Below are positions 8,637 through 18,630 of a DNA stretch of 64,000 nucleotides, piece after piece (position 1 is the first letter of the stretch; every line of letters begins with the position of its first letter). Source of the stretch: an uncultured Flavonifractor sp. (GTDB taxonomy: Bacteria; Bacillota; Clostridia; Oscillospirales; Oscillospiraceae); contig CANAAV010000001.1 of the NCBI GenBank assembly GCA_947346365.1, positions 214,695-278,694 on the forward strand. Direction: 5' to 3'. The notes below the pieces were generated by a model. That model was not told where the DNA came from. It made no database searches and saw nothing but the letters and a program-made list of their open reading frames with translations. Made by a program: the position numbers and the translations under genes.

Positions 8637-11111
8637 ATGGATACGGTCACGGCGGCCAGGATTGCCCTTAAAGCGGCGACCTACGCCATCGACAAGCCTT
8701 ATGACTATGATGTACCCGCACAGCTGCTGCCCCAGCTGCGTCCGGGAATGCGGGTAATTGTCCCCTTCGGAGCGGGCAACCGGCGCACGGAGGGAATTGT
8801 ATTGGCTCTTGCAGACAGGTGCCCGCCTGATCCGCGGCGCAAGAGTGTTCTTACAGTGCTGGATGACGCTCCAGTATTAGACCGCCAGGCCCTGCATCTG
8901 GCCCTGTGGATGCGGGAACGGTGGTTTTGCACGGTGTACGATGCCGCCAGGGCTATGCTGCCCGCGGGGCTGTTTTTCTCACTTCAGGACCGATATGTGC
9001 TGTGCGGCGGGGCAGACCGGGAGAGCGCCTATGAGGCGGCGGGCCGCAGCGAGTCCGCCCGGCGGATTTTAGAGCTGATCTTTGCTTCTGGCGGGGCAGA
9101 AGTCCAGCAAATTCGGGAGCTGTTTGGCACGCGGGATCCCAAGCCGGCGCTGAAGCTGCTGACGGACAAGGGAATTGTGCGTCTGGAGACCAGCGCTTCC
9201 CGTGGGGTAGGAGATAAGACCGAGCAGGTGGCCGTTCTGCGTGTCCCGCCGGAGGAGGCCATGGCCCAGGTAATCCACAAGCGGCAGTCCGCTCCTTTGC
9301 GGTATGCGGTGGTAGAGCTCTTGTGCGCGGTGGGCAGCGCCTCCAGTAAGGAAATTTGTTATTTTACCGGGGCTTCCAGCGCTACCCTGCGCGCGCTGGT
9401 AAAAAGCGGCCTGATTGCGTTGGAGCGCCGGGAGGTATTCCGGCGTCCTGTGCCGGAGGCTGTGGAGCGCACCCCTCCGCCGCAGCTCAACGCCGAGCAG
9501 CACAGCGCTTTTCAGGGGCTGAACGCCCTGGCTGCGGCCGGGAAGCCGGCCGCAGCGCTTCTCTATGGCGTTACGGGCAGCGGCAAAACACAGGTGTATA
9601 TCCGTTTAATCCATGAAACTCTTGCCAGGGGTCGCACCGCGATGGTATTGGTGCCTGAGATTGCCTTGACGCCCCAGCTTCTGCGCAGTTTTACCGCTCA
9701 ATTTGGAGATGAGATTGCCGTATTGCACTCCTCCTTGCGGACAGGGGAGCGCTATGATGAGTGGAAGCGGGTGCGCGCCGGGAAGGCCCGTGTGGTCATT
9801 GGTACCCGGTCCGCCGTCTTCGCCCCGCTGGAAAACCTGGGGCTGATCGTACTGGATGAAGAGCAGGAGTATTCCTATAAATCGGAGAATGTCCCCAGAT
9901 ACCACGCCAGAGATGTGGCAAAATACCGTTGTACCCAACACAACGCCCTGCTGCTGTTAGGTTCTGCCACACCATCGGTAGAGAGCATGTATTTGGCCCA
10001 GTCCGGTGTGTACCACCTGTTTACCCTTAGGAAGCGCTACAACGAGCGCACGCTGCCCCAGGTGGCTATTGTAGATATGAAGGAAGAATTGCGCGGCGGC
10101 AATGGCAGCAGTATCAGCGCACCTCTGCGGGAAATGCTGGAAGAAAACCTGCTGGCGGGGGAACAAAGCATTTTGTTCCTTAACCGCCGGGGAGCCAACC
10201 GCTTGGTCTCCTGCGGGGAGTGCGGCCAGGCGCCAGTTTGTCCGCGCTGTTCGGTCCATTTGACGTACCACTCGGCTAATGGACGGCTGATGTGCCACTA
10301 TTGCGGGCATTCGGAGCGCCTGCCAGACGTGTGTCCGGAGTGCGGCGGCGAGCTGAATTTCATTGGTATTGGTACGCAAAAAGTTCAGGAGGAATTGGCG
10401 CAACTGTTTCCGGGCAGAGAAATTCTGCGCATGGATACAGACACAATTTCCGCGACCCAAAGCCACGAAAAACTCCTCTCACGGTTTGAAAAGGAGCGGA
10501 CGCCCATTCTGGTGGGCACACAGATGGTAGCCAAGGGGCTGGACTTTGAAAACGTGACGCTGGTTGGAGTGGTGGCTGCTGATTTGTCCCTGTATGTGGA
10601 CGACTATCGGGCTGGGGAGCGTACCTTTTCCCTGCTGACTCAGGTGGTAGGCCGCGCGGGCCGGGGGAGCAAGCGGGGGCGGGCGGTCATACAGACCTAC
10701 ACTCCGGAAAACGATGTAATTCTCTGTGCCGCTAGGCAGGATTATGACAGCTTTTACGCACAGGAAATTACCCTGCGGCAGGTGCGGAGATGTCCGCCAT
10801 TTCGAGATTTATTTGTTATCACAGCGTCCGGCCTGTCAGAGCAGGGGGCCCTCAGCGCGTGTATGCGCCTGCGGCATTCCCTGGAGAGGTGGCTGTGCCA
10901 GCCGGTCTTTCAGAAAGTCGGGGCGCAGCTTTTGGGTCCGGCTCCCGCCGGCGTGGCTAAGGTCAACGACCGCTACCGCTACCGCCTGACCCTGGCCTGC
11001 CGCAACACCAGGCCGGTACGGGAAATGGTGTCTTATCTGCTCCGCTGTGCCCAAAAGGACAAGGCAAATCGGGGAATTTCGGTCACCGCGGACGTGAACC
11101 CTGTGGGCTGA
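8637..11111 (+). CDS. priA: Primosomal protein PriA (replication restart helicase)
   Basis: 824 residues. 3'-to-5' helicase that reloads DnaB at stalled forks. It shows the Walker A motif GVTGSGKT (311-318), a DEEQ Walker B box, and four CxxC pairs of the zinc region (CGEC, CPRC, CHYC, CPEC), then GTQMVAKGLDF and the RAGRG helicase motifs. Start at ATG 8637 (MDTVTAARIAL) was chosen because GGGGGGAG precedes it and an upstream start at 8607 would fall in the terminator hairpin. Confidence 0.96.
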   Translation: MDTVTAARIALKAATYAIDKPYDYDVPAQLLPQLRPGMRVIVPFGAGNRRTEGIVLALADRCPPDPRRKSVLTVLDDAPVLDRQALHLALWMRERWFCTVYDAARAMLPAGLFFSLQDRYVLCGGADRESAYEAAGRSESARRILELIFASGGAEVQQIRELFGTRDPKPALKLLTDKGIVRLETSASRGVGDKTEQVAVLRVPPEEAMAQVIHKRQSAPLRYAVVELLCAVGSASSKEICYFTGASSATLRALVKSGLIALERREVFRRPVPEAVERTPPPQLNAEQHSAFQGLNALAAAGKPAAALLYGVTGSGKTQVYIRLIHETLARGRTAMVLVPEIALTPQLLRSFTAQFGDEIAVLHSSLRTGERYDEWKRVRAGKARVVIGTRSAVFAPLENLGLIVLDEEQEYSYKSENVPRYHARDVAKYRCTQHNALLLLGSATPSVESMYLAQSGVYHLFTLRKRYNERTLPQVAIVDMKEELRGGNGSSISAPLREMLEENLLAGEQSILFLNRRGANRLVSCGECGQAPVCPRCSVHLTYHSANGRLMCHYCGHSERLPDVCPECGGELNFIGIGTQKVQEELAQLFPGREILRMDTDTISATQSHEKLLSRFEKERTPILVGTQMVAKGLDFENVTLVGVVAADLSLYVDDYRAGERTFSLLTQVVGRAGRGSKRGRAVIQTYTPENDVILCAARQDYDSFYAQEITLRQVRRCPPFRDLFVITASGLSEQGALSACMRLRHSLERWLCQPVFQKVGAQLLGPAPAGVAKVNDRYRYRLTLACRNTRPVREMVSYLLRCAQKDKANRGISVTADVNPVG

Positions 11112-11159
11112 AGAAGCCGCTCTATGATTTTCAGCCGATATATAAGGAGGAATTCAACC

Positions 11160-11702
11160 ATGGCCCTGCGTAAAATTTTAACCGACAGCGACCCCAGCCT
11201 GCATAAACGCTGCCGTCCGGTGGAACAGTTTGACCAACGGCTGCATAATTTAATTGACGATTTGAAGGAAACCTTGGCCAATGCCGGCGGCGCCGGATTG
11301 GCCGCCCCGCAAGTGGGTATACTGCGCCGTGTGGTGATTGTGGTAGACGCCCAGGATCAGATGCTGGAGCTGGTGAATCCGGAGATCATCCAACAGGATG
11401 GAGAACAGGATGGATTTGAGGGCTGTCTGTCTGTGCCGGACCGCTGGGGAAAAGTGAAGCGGCCTATGCATGTGGTTGTCCGGGCGCAGGACCGGAACGG
11501 GGCGTTTTTCCAGGTGGAGGGGGAAGAGATGGTTGCCCGCTGCTTCTGCCATGAGGCCGAACACCTGGACGGGCATCTTTTTACCGAGCACACCGACCGG
11601 CTTTTTACCAATGAGGAATTGGATGAACTTTTAGCGGCGGAGGAAGACGGCGAAGGGCAGGAGAAGCCCCGCCGCCGGAGGCGGAGGGACCGGCAGGAAT
11701 GA
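11160..11702 (+). CDS. def: Peptide deformylase
   Basis: 180 residues. Removes the formyl group from N-terminal methionine of new proteins using a metal bound by Cys and two His. All three motifs are present: GAGLAAPQVGI, EGCLSVP and HEAEH. The tail is Arg-rich (RRRRRRD), an odd but harmless extension. Start ATG 11160 lies 8 bases after AAGGAGGA. The stop overlaps fmt by four bases, matching the functional pairing of formylation and deformylation. Confidence 0.96.
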   Translation: MALRKILTDSDPSLHKRCRPVEQFDQRLHNLIDDLKETLANAGGAGLAAPQVGILRRVVIVVDAQDQMLELVNPEIIQQDGEQDGFEGCLSVPDRWGKVKRPMHVVVRAQDRNGAFFQVEGEEMVARCFCHEAEHLDGHLFTEHTDRLFTNEELDELLAAEEDGEGQEKPRRRRRRDRQE

Positions 11703-12619
11703 GAATTTTGTTTATGGGTACGCCGGAATTCGCAGTGCCGTCTCTGGAAGGCCTGATTCAGGCGGGCCATCCGCTCTGCGGCGTATTTACTCAGCCGGAT
11801 AAGCCCAAAAACCGGGGAATGAAGCTGCTGCCCACCCCGGTGAAAGTGTGCGCGCAGACCCACGAAATTCCGGTGTATCAGCCTGAGAAGCTGCGGGATG
11901 GGGCGGCGATGGAGATCATACGCACCCTGGCGCCGGAGCTTATTGTAGTGGCGGCATACGGGCGGATTTTGCCCGATGACATTTTAAACTATCCCGCGAA
12001 GGGTTGCGTCAATGTCCACTCTTCTCTGCTACCTCGATACCGGGGGGCGGCCCCCATCAACTGGGCGGTGCTCAACGGCGATACGGTGACAGGCGTGACG
12101 ATCATGCACATGGCCTCTGAGCTGGACGCGGGGGATATTATAGCGCAGCGTGCAGCCGACATTGGGCCCGATGAGAACGCCCAGCAGCTCTACGGCCGTC
12201 TGGCCGGACTGGGAGGGGAGTTGCTGGTGGAGACGGTTGCCGCCATAGAGGCGGGTACGGTCGGCCGGACGCCTCAAGACGGCAGAAAAGCCACTCTGGC
12301 TCCCATGCTGACCCGTGAACTGTCTCCTATGGATTGGAGGCGCACGGCGCAGGAGCTGCACAATCAGGTTCGGGGCCTAGTCCCCTGGCCTGCCGCCACA
12401 GCGGAGTTGGGCGGAAAGCGGTGCAAAATATTTTCTGCGGCTCCGGAGACGGCCGGGACGGATGCCGCGCCCGGCGCGGTGTTGGAGGCAGGGAAGCGGG
12501 GAGTTTTGATAGCCTGCGGCGGAGGAACTGCCCTGCGCATTTTAGAGCTCCAGCCGGACGGCGGCAAACGCATGAAGGCCGCCGATTATCTGCGGGGCCA
12601 CCCCTTGCCGCTGGGATAG
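11699..12619 (+). CDS. fmt: Methionyl-tRNA formyltransferase
   Basis: 306 residues. Transfers a formyl group from 10-formyl-THF to initiator Met-tRNA. N-terminus RILFMGTPEFAVPSLEGL and the catalytic SLLPRYRGAAPINWA segment (about 106-120) are diagnostic; the C-terminal tRNA-binding domain follows from about residue 205. Coupled to def by an ATGA overlap. Confidence 0.96.
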   Translation: MRILFMGTPEFAVPSLEGLIQAGHPLCGVFTQPDKPKNRGMKLLPTPVKVCAQTHEIPVYQPEKLRDGAAMEIIRTLAPELIVVAAYGRILPDDILNYPAKGCVNVHSSLLPRYRGAAPINWAVLNGDTVTGVTIMHMASELDAGDIIAQRAADIGPDENAQQLYGRLAGLGGELLVETVAAIEAGTVGRTPQDGRKATLAPMLTRELSPMDWRRTAQELHNQVRGLVPWPAATAELGGKRCKIFSAAPETAGTDAAPGAVLEAGKRGVLIACGGGTALRILELQPDGGKRMKAADYLRGHPLPLG

Positions 12620-12671
12620 CGGCATAGGGTCAGGAGGGACGCCGCCCGGCGGTTTTGAAAGGAAGACACGC

Positions 12672-13358
12672 ATGTATTACGACTCCTATTATTGGATCCT
12701 CTTGGTTCCCGCTATGCTCATTGCGCTGGTGGCGCAGCTTCGGGTATCCAGCACGTTTAAACGCTATTCTAAGGTTTCTGGGGGCCGGGGATTTACCGGG
12801 GCCCAGGCGGCGGAAGCGGTGCTGCGCTTCCACGGGATATACGATGTAAGAATTGAGCGGATTTCCGGGCATCTGAGCGATCATTATGACCCCAGGGACA
12901 ACGTGATCCGCCTGTCTGACTCAGTCTATGGAGCAAAATCTGTGGCAGCGGTGGGCGTGGCGGCCCATGAGGCTGGCCATGCGGTACAGTATGCGCAGGG
13001 TTATGGCCCCATCCGGGTGCGCGCGGCGATCATTCCGCTGAGCAATATCGGCTCTCAATTGTCTATTGTTTTCATTTTTATTGGCCTTTTCCTCTACTCA
13101 CAGACGCTTTTCGGAATTGGAGTCCTGCTCTTTTCCCTGGCTGTGGCGGGACAGTTGATTACCCTTCCGGTGGAATTTAACGCCTCCCGCCGGGCCATCG
13201 TGACCCTAGAGGAAGGGGACTTTTTGGATGCAGAGGAGCTGAAGGGGGCAAAAAAAGTCCTCTCCGCCGCTGCCATGACCTATGTTGCGGCTCTGCTGGT
13301 ATCCCTGGCTCAGCTGGCGCGGTTCCTGCTGGCCTTTGGCGGCCGAAGGAGGGATTAA
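12672..13358 (+). CDS. Neutral zinc metallopeptidase (YugP-like)
   Basis: 228 residues of the membrane zinc peptidase family PF04298. The zinc site HEAGH is at about residues 99-103, between an N-terminal hydrophobic helix and two or three C-terminal membrane helices. Substrate unknown; a protein-processing role in the membrane is inferred from the motif. AAAGGAAG precedes ATG 12672. Its position between fmt and rsmB is common in Clostridia. Confidence 0.88.
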   Translation: MYYDSYYWILLVPAMLIALVAQLRVSSTFKRYSKVSGGRGFTGAQAAEAVLRFHGIYDVRIERISGHLSDHYDPRDNVIRLSDSVYGAKSVAAVGVAAHEAGHAVQYAQGYGPIRVRAAIIPLSNIGSQLSIVFIFIGLFLYSQTLFGIGVLLFSLAVAGQLITLPVEFNASRRAIVTLEEGDFLDAEELKGAKKVLSAAAMTYVAALLVSLAQLARFLLAFGGRRRD

Positions 13359-13359
13359 G

Positions 13360-14685
13360 GTGGGAGCTTCGGCCCGTGAAGTGGCGCTGCGGGCCCTTAC
13401 CGCCTGCGCGCGGCAGGGAGCCTGGTCCGACGGTTTTTTGAAAAAAGCTCTGCGGGAGGCTAAATTAGACGGGCGGGATGCGGCACTGGCCACCCGGCTG
13501 TGCTTCGGGACCCTGCAAAACCGGTTATTGCTGGATTTTTATTTGGCCGGACTGTGCACGGTGAAGCTGGAGCGGCTGGAAGAACCAGTGTTGGAATGCC
13601 TGCGCTTGGGCGCTTATCAGATCCTCTATTTGGACAGGGTTCCCGACCGGGCGGCGGTTTGTGAAGCAGTCGCCCTGACTCGTAAGGTTTCCAAGCACCC
13701 GAAAGCACCGGGGCTGGTCAACGGAGTGCTGCGGAATCTCTCGCGGCAGAGGGAAGCTCTGCCGGAGCCTCCTGACGACGCCACCCGGTACAGCCACCCT
13801 ACCTGGCTGGCGGCGGCTTTTGCCGCCCGGTTGGGCAAAGAAGGGGCCGCCGCCCTTATGGAGGCGGACAACAGCCAGCCGGCGGCCTGCGCCCAGGTAA
13901 ATACCTACCGCTTCACGGCAGAACAAGTCCGGATGGAATTAGAGGCCTGCGGGGTGGAGGTGCAGCTTCACCCTTGGATGGCGGATTGCCTTTTACTGCG
14001 CAGCACAGGAGACTTAGAGCGGCTGGAGCCCTTTCAAAAGGGAGCCTTCTACATTCAAGACCCGGCGGCTAAGCTGGCCGTACTGGCGGCGGAGCCTAGA
14101 GCTGGTATGCGGGTATTGGATGCTTGCGCTGCGCCTGGTGGAAAATCCTTTGCCGCCGCGATTGCCATGAAAAATATGGGACACATCATTTCCTGTGACA
14201 TCCATCCGCACAAGCAGCAGCTGATCACAGCGGGAGCCTTGCGCCTAGGTTTGGACTGCATACAGGCCAATGTTTGGGACGCAAAAGTATGTAAAGTAAG
14301 TTTCCTTAACGAATTTGATCTCGTAATTGTGGATGTGCCCTGCTCAGGGCTGGGGATTATCCGAAAAAAACCGGATATCCGTTATAAGGAACCGACGCCG
14401 CTGAAAAACCTGCCGGACGTGCAGAAGGCAATTTTAGAAAACACGTGCCGCTATGTGAAACCGGGCGGACGGCTGCTCTATGCCACCTGCACCCTGTTGG
14501 AGCGAGAAAATGAAACGATTGTGACAGAATTTTTAGACAAGCATAAAAACTTTATAGCAGAGGAATTCCAACTGCCACCGCCAATAGGGACAGCAAAAGA
14601 CGGGATATTGACACTTTGGCCCCACATCCACGGCACCGATGGCTTTTTTATGGCCCGGCTGCGGAGGAAAGAGCATGATGACTGA
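13360..14685 (+). CDS. rsmB: 16S rRNA m5C967 methyltransferase RsmB
   Basis: 441 residues: an N-terminal NusB-like RNA-binding domain (about 1-140) and a C-terminal SAM methyltransferase domain with DACAAPGGKSFA and the catalytic VDVPCSGLGI and YATCTLLERENE cysteine motifs. Start is GTG 13360, one base after the peptidase stop, with GAAGGAGGG 7 bases upstream; a frame opening at 13282 lies inside the peptidase gene. It overlaps the start of rlmN by 11 bases. Confidence 0.94.
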   Translation: MGASAREVALRALTACARQGAWSDGFLKKALREAKLDGRDAALATRLCFGTLQNRLLLDFYLAGLCTVKLERLEEPVLECLRLGAYQILYLDRVPDRAAVCEAVALTRKVSKHPKAPGLVNGVLRNLSRQREALPEPPDDATRYSHPTWLAAAFAARLGKEGAAALMEADNSQPAACAQVNTYRFTAEQVRMELEACGVEVQLHPWMADCLLLRSTGDLERLEPFQKGAFYIQDPAAKLAVLAAEPRAGMRVLDACAAPGGKSFAAAIAMKNMGHIISCDIHPHKQQLITAGALRLGLDCIQANVWDAKVCKVSFLNEFDLVIVDVPCSGLGIIRKKPDIRYKEPTPLKNLPDVQKAILENTCRYVKPGGRLLYATCTLLERENETIVTEFLDKHKNFIAEEFQLPPPIGTAKDGILTLWPHIHGTDGFFMARLRRKEHDD

Positions 14686-15805
14686 TCTTAAATCGATGAA
14701 TTTGACGGAGATGAGCGCTTTTTTCCATGCCATGGGGGAACCTGCCTTTCGGGCTAAGCAGGTTTTTCAGTGGCTCCACCGGGGGGCGCGGTCTTTTCAG
14801 GAGATGACAAACCTGTCAAAGCCGCTGCGGGAAAAGCTGGAGCAAAGCTGCGTCATCACTGTCCCGGCAGTAGAGCGCAGACAGGTGGACACAAAGGACG
14901 GGACGGTAAAATACCTTTGGCGCCTGGGGGACGAAAGCTGTATTGAAACGGTTTTGATGCGCTACCATCATGGGAATACTGTATGCATCTCCTCACAGGT
15001 AGGCTGCCGGATGGGCTGCGCTTTCTGCGCTTCTACCCTGGGCGGGAAGGTCCGGGATCTGACGCCGGCGGAAATGCTGGATCAGGTGCTGTTCACGCAG
15101 CTGGACTCCGGTGCGGCGGTCAGCAACATTGTGCTCATGGGAATTGGCGAGCCGCTGGACAATTTTGACGCTGTGTTGCGCTTTTTGGGGTTAGTCAATG
15201 ATCCGCAGGGATTGAAGATCGGGATGCGGCACATTTCACTGTCCACCTGCGGCCTTGTCGAAAAAATTGACAAGCTGGCCCAACATCGGTTACAATTGAC
15301 CTTGTCGGTATCTCTTCATGCGCCCGACGATGAGACCCGCTCCCGGCTGATGCCGGTAAACCGGACGGTGGGAGTAGAGCGGCTGTTGGATGCCTGCCGC
15401 CGGTATTTTGAGGACACCGGGCGGCGCATCTCTTATGAATATGCCCTGATTGACGGGGTGAACGACGCCGACTGGCAGGCGGATATGCTGGCCCGTCACC
15501 TGAAAGGGACGGGCAGTCATGTGAACCTGATTCCGCTCAACCATGTGCAGGAAAGTCCGCTAAAGCCCAGCCGCCGGGTGGCAGAATTTCAAAAACGCCT
15601 GACAGGGCAGGGAATCACCGCTACCGTCAGGCGGAAGCTGGGGGGAGAGATCGACGCCTCCTGCGGACAGCTGCGGCGCAGGGCGATGGAGACGGCGGGG
15701 GGAGCCGCTGTCCGTGCAGAAACCGGTTTGATGGATATGTGCCGCCCTAAGCGGCGCGGGAAAGAAGGCGATTCATATGATACATGTGTGGGGAGTGACA
15801 GATAA
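14675..15805 (+). CDS. rlmN: Dual-specificity 23S rRNA/tRNA m2A methyltransferase RlmN
   Basis: 376 residues, radical SAM enzyme that methylates C2 of A2503 in 23S rRNA and A37 in some tRNAs. The cluster motif is CRMGCAFCAS. SQVGCRMGC, GIGEPLDN and the C-terminal GGEIDASCGQLRR with the second catalytic cysteine are all present. Start ATG 14675 follows GGAGGAAAG. The C-terminus extends about 25 residues past the usual end, overlapping the phosphatase gene by 29 bases. Confidence 0.95.
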   Translation: MMTDLKSMNLTEMSAFFHAMGEPAFRAKQVFQWLHRGARSFQEMTNLSKPLREKLEQSCVITVPAVERRQVDTKDGTVKYLWRLGDESCIETVLMRYHHGNTVCISSQVGCRMGCAFCASTLGGKVRDLTPAEMLDQVLFTQLDSGAAVSNIVLMGIGEPLDNFDAVLRFLGLVNDPQGLKIGMRHISLSTCGLVEKIDKLAQHRLQLTLSVSLHAPDDETRSRLMPVNRTVGVERLLDACRRYFEDTGRRISYEYALIDGVNDADWQADMLARHLKGTGSHVNLIPLNHVQESPLKPSRRVAEFQKRLTGQGITATVRRKLGGEIDASCGQLRRRAMETAGGAAVRAETGLMDMCRPKRRGKEGDSYDTCVGSDR

Positions 15806-16508
15806 AGGCGAGGTACGCCCCCAAAACCAGGATGGGTTTTACTTAGAGCTGTTTTCTGAGGATTCTGCTGTCGGTGTGGTGTGCGACGGCATGGGGGGCG
15901 CCCGGGCGGGCAATATTGCAAGCCTGATTGCGGTGGAGACTTTTGTGGATGTTGTCCAGAGTCTGCGGGAGGAGCTGGAGGAGGAGCCGCAAGCTGTTCT
16001 GAACCGTGCGGCGGCGCAGGCCAACAGCGCGGTGTACAGCAGGGCGGAGACGGACCCGGACTGCCGGGGCATGGGAACGACGATGGTTGCCGCACTGGTC
16101 TTGGGCCGCACAGCGCACCTGCTGAATATTGGAGACAGCCGGTGTTATCACATCAGCGGCGAGGGCATCCGGCGGGTTACCCGGGATCACTCGGTGGTGG
16201 AGGATATGGTAGCGCGGGGGGATATCACGCCGGAAGAAGCACGCAACCACCCCAGGAAGAACTTGATTACCCGCGCCTTGGGGGCGGAAGGGCAGGTAAA
16301 GGCGGATTTGTACAGGCAGGAGCTGACGGCGGGGGATTTCCTGCTGCTGTGCTCGGATGGGCTGAGCAATATCGTCACAGATCAGGAGCTGCTCTACGAA
16401 GTTCTCTACGGCGGCGTACCGGAAGAGTGCTGCAAGCGCCTGCTGAACATCGCCCTGTCCCGAGGGGCGCCGGACAATGTGACCGCCGTCCTGATGGAAA
16501 TCCTGTAA
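15777..16508 (+). CDS. prpC: PP2C-type Ser/Thr phosphatase (Stp/PrpC)
   Basis: 243 residues. Metal-dependent phosphatase that reverses PrkC-type kinase phosphorylation. It shows the metal-binding VCDGMGG, RGMGTTMV, GDSRCY and LLCSDGLSN motifs and the final DNVT, in family order. It lies immediately before its cognate kinase, with rsgA after it, as in Bacillus (prpC-prkC-rsgA). Confidence 0.94.
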   Translation: MIHVWGVTDKGEVRPQNQDGFYLELFSEDSAVGVVCDGMGGARAGNIASLIAVETFVDVVQSLREELEEEPQAVLNRAAAQANSAVYSRAETDPDCRGMGTTMVAALVLGRTAHLLNIGDSRCYHISGEGIRRVTRDHSVVEDMVARGDITPEEARNHPRKNLITRALGAEGQVKADLYRQELTAGDFLLLCSDGLSNIVTDQELLYEVLYGGVPEECCKRLLNIALSRGAPDNVTAVLMEIL

Positions 16509-16524
16509 AAGGGGGTAATGAACT

Positions 16525-18630
16525 ATGGATCAATACATAGGGAAATTACTCGACAACCGATATGAGATTTTAGAGCGCATCGGCATAGGCGGCATGGCGG
16601 TGGTGTATAAGGCCCGCTGTCACCGGCTCAACCGCCTGGTGGCAGTGAAGATCCTCAAAGAGGATTTAGCCCAGGATGCGGAGTTCCGCCGCCGGTTCCA
16701 CGACGAGTCCCAGGCTGTCGCTATGCTCTCCCACCCTAATATTGTGGCGGTGTATGACGTCTCCCGCTCCTCCGATTTGGACTATATTGTTATGGAGTTG
16801 ATTGACGGCATCAGCTTGAAGCAATATATGCAAAAAAAGGGTGGGAAACTCTCCTGGCGAGAGGCGCTGCACTTCATCACGCAGATTATGAAGGCGCTTT
16901 CCCACGCTCACAGCCGGGGCATCATCCACCGGGATATCAAGCCCCACAATATGATGGTACTGCGGGATGGCAGTCTTAAAGTAGCTGATTTCGGTATTGC
17001 CAGGGTAACCTCAGCCGCCCAGGCCACGCTAACCCAGGAGGCTCTGGGCTCCGTGCACTATATCTCTCCGGAGCAGGCGAGAGGGAGCAGAGTAGACGCC
17101 CGCAGCGATATTTATTCCGCCGGCGTGGTGCTCTACGAGATGATTACCGGGCGGCTGCCTTATGAAGGGGAGTCTCCCGTAGCAGTGGCGATTCAGCACA
17201 TCAACTCCGTACCGCTGTCCCCCCGGGAACTGGTGCCGGATATTCCGGAGGCCATGGAGGCCATCACGATGAAGGCTATGGCCTCCGACATCTCCCAGCG
17301 GTATGTCTCCGCAGATGCCATGTTGGCGGATCTGGAGGAGTTCCGGAAAAACCCTAGTATCAATTTCGACTATACTCCCGCCGATCTGCTGGCCGGAGAC
17401 GGCGACGAGCCTACGCAGGTGCTGGGGGCCAATACGCCCCACGCTGTGCGGCAGCAGCCCTCCCGCAGGCCGCAGGAGCGGGAGGAGGCGCCCCGCCCGG
17501 CCCGTAAGCCCCGCCCCGCTCCACGGGAAGAGGATTACTATGACGATGACGATTATGACCGGGGCGGCAGCCGAATCCCTATGATCTTGGCAGTTGTGGC
17601 AATTATTATCTTCTTAGCGGGCATGGGATATTTTTTGTGGGTATCCTTTTTCAGCGGATTGATGGGGACCACCACAAAGAATTATAACGTCCCCAATCTC
17701 CTTTACCAGACGGTAGAGGAGGCCAGAGCAAAGGCTGAAGTAATCGAGGCCCAGTTCCAGATCGTTGAGGGGGGCACCATGGACAGCACCGCCCCGGCGG
17801 GACAAATCGTTCTGCAAAATCCGGAATACGGACACAATGCCGCGGCCGGAAGCACCATTACTGTCACGCTGAGCAACGGCTCGGGGGCGGCGGGCAGTCA
17901 GGACACGATGCCCGGGCTGTTTAATATGGACTACCGCACGGCCCAGACGATTCTGCGTCGGCTGGGCTACAGTGAGGAGGAGGGCAATCTGGTGATTGAG
18001 GAGGAGAGCTCCGAAGAGATCACCAAGGATTTGATCATTCGCCAGACTCCCGCAGAAAAAGAATCTCTGGATGGAGTAGCTTCCGTTACCCTGGTGGTGA
18101 GCACCGGACCACAGGTGGAGATGGTCACCGTCATTGATTTTACCCGCATGTCTGAGGAGAAGGCGCGGGAGAGCGCGGAGGAACTGAAGCTTACGGTGGG
18201 ATCTATGACCGAGGAATACGATCCTGAAATTCCTGCGGGGAGTATTTGCTACCAGAGCATCGCGCCTACCACAAAGGTGGAGGCTGGGCGGACCATTAAT
18301 TTTAAGGTGAGCATTGGTCCCGATCCCAACGCTACGCCGGAGCCGACGCCTTCTCCCACGCCGGAAGCGCCTCCGGAGCCTACCCCGACGCCCACGCCGA
18401 ACACCGGCCCGGCGCCCACCACCTGGTCTGTGCCGGTGGAGCTGCCCAACGATGGCCGTGAGACCGTTCAGGTGCGAATTGTTGTGGGCAATGACGAAGC
18501 TTATAACCAGCCGGTCAACACAATTTTAGGTCAAGTTTCCATCTCTGTCTCCGGTACCGGAATGCAGACGGTCTATGTTTTTATTGACAATACCCTTCTG
18601 AAAACGGTAGAGCATAACTTCAACCCCTGA
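16525..18630 (+). CDS. prkC: PASTA-domain Ser/Thr kinase (PrkC/Stk1)
   Basis: 701 residues. The N-terminal kinase domain (1-270) has GIGGMAVVYKA, HRDIKPHN and ADFGIA. A charged linker with an acidic Tyr/Asp patch leads to one transmembrane helix (about 351-377). Outside the cell are three PASTA repeats (about 387-600) that bind muropeptides, a Pro/Thr-rich spacer (about 602-632) and a small C-terminal beta domain. The kinase senses wall fragments and controls growth and, in Bacillus, spore germination. Confidence 0.95.
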   Translation: MDQYIGKLLDNRYEILERIGIGGMAVVYKARCHRLNRLVAVKILKEDLAQDAEFRRRFHDESQAVAMLSHPNIVAVYDVSRSSDLDYIVMELIDGISLKQYMQKKGGKLSWREALHFITQIMKALSHAHSRGIIHRDIKPHNMMVLRDGSLKVADFGIARVTSAAQATLTQEALGSVHYISPEQARGSRVDARSDIYSAGVVLYEMITGRLPYEGESPVAVAIQHINSVPLSPRELVPDIPEAMEAITMKAMASDISQRYVSADAMLADLEEFRKNPSINFDYTPADLLAGDGDEPTQVLGANTPHAVRQQPSRRPQEREEAPRPARKPRPAPREEDYYDDDDYDRGGSRIPMILAVVAIIIFLAGMGYFLWVSFFSGLMGTTTKNYNVPNLLYQTVEEARAKAEVIEAQFQIVEGGTMDSTAPAGQIVLQNPEYGHNAAAGSTITVTLSNGSGAAGSQDTMPGLFNMDYRTAQTILRRLGYSEEEGNLVIEEESSEEITKDLIIRQTPAEKESLDGVASVTLVVSTGPQVEMVTVIDFTRMSEEKARESAEELKLTVGSMTEEYDPEIPAGSICYQSIAPTTKVEAGRTINFKVSIGPDPNATPEPTPSPTPEAPPEPTPTPTPNTGPAPTTWSVPVELPNDGRETVQVRIVVGNDEAYNQPVNTILGQVSISVSGTGMQTVYVFIDNTLLKTVEHNFNP

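Noticed and set aside
18338-18420. Pro/Thr-codon repeats in prkC
   Set aside because: These encode the flexible Pro/Thr spacer common in PASTA kinases; not an independent repeat element.
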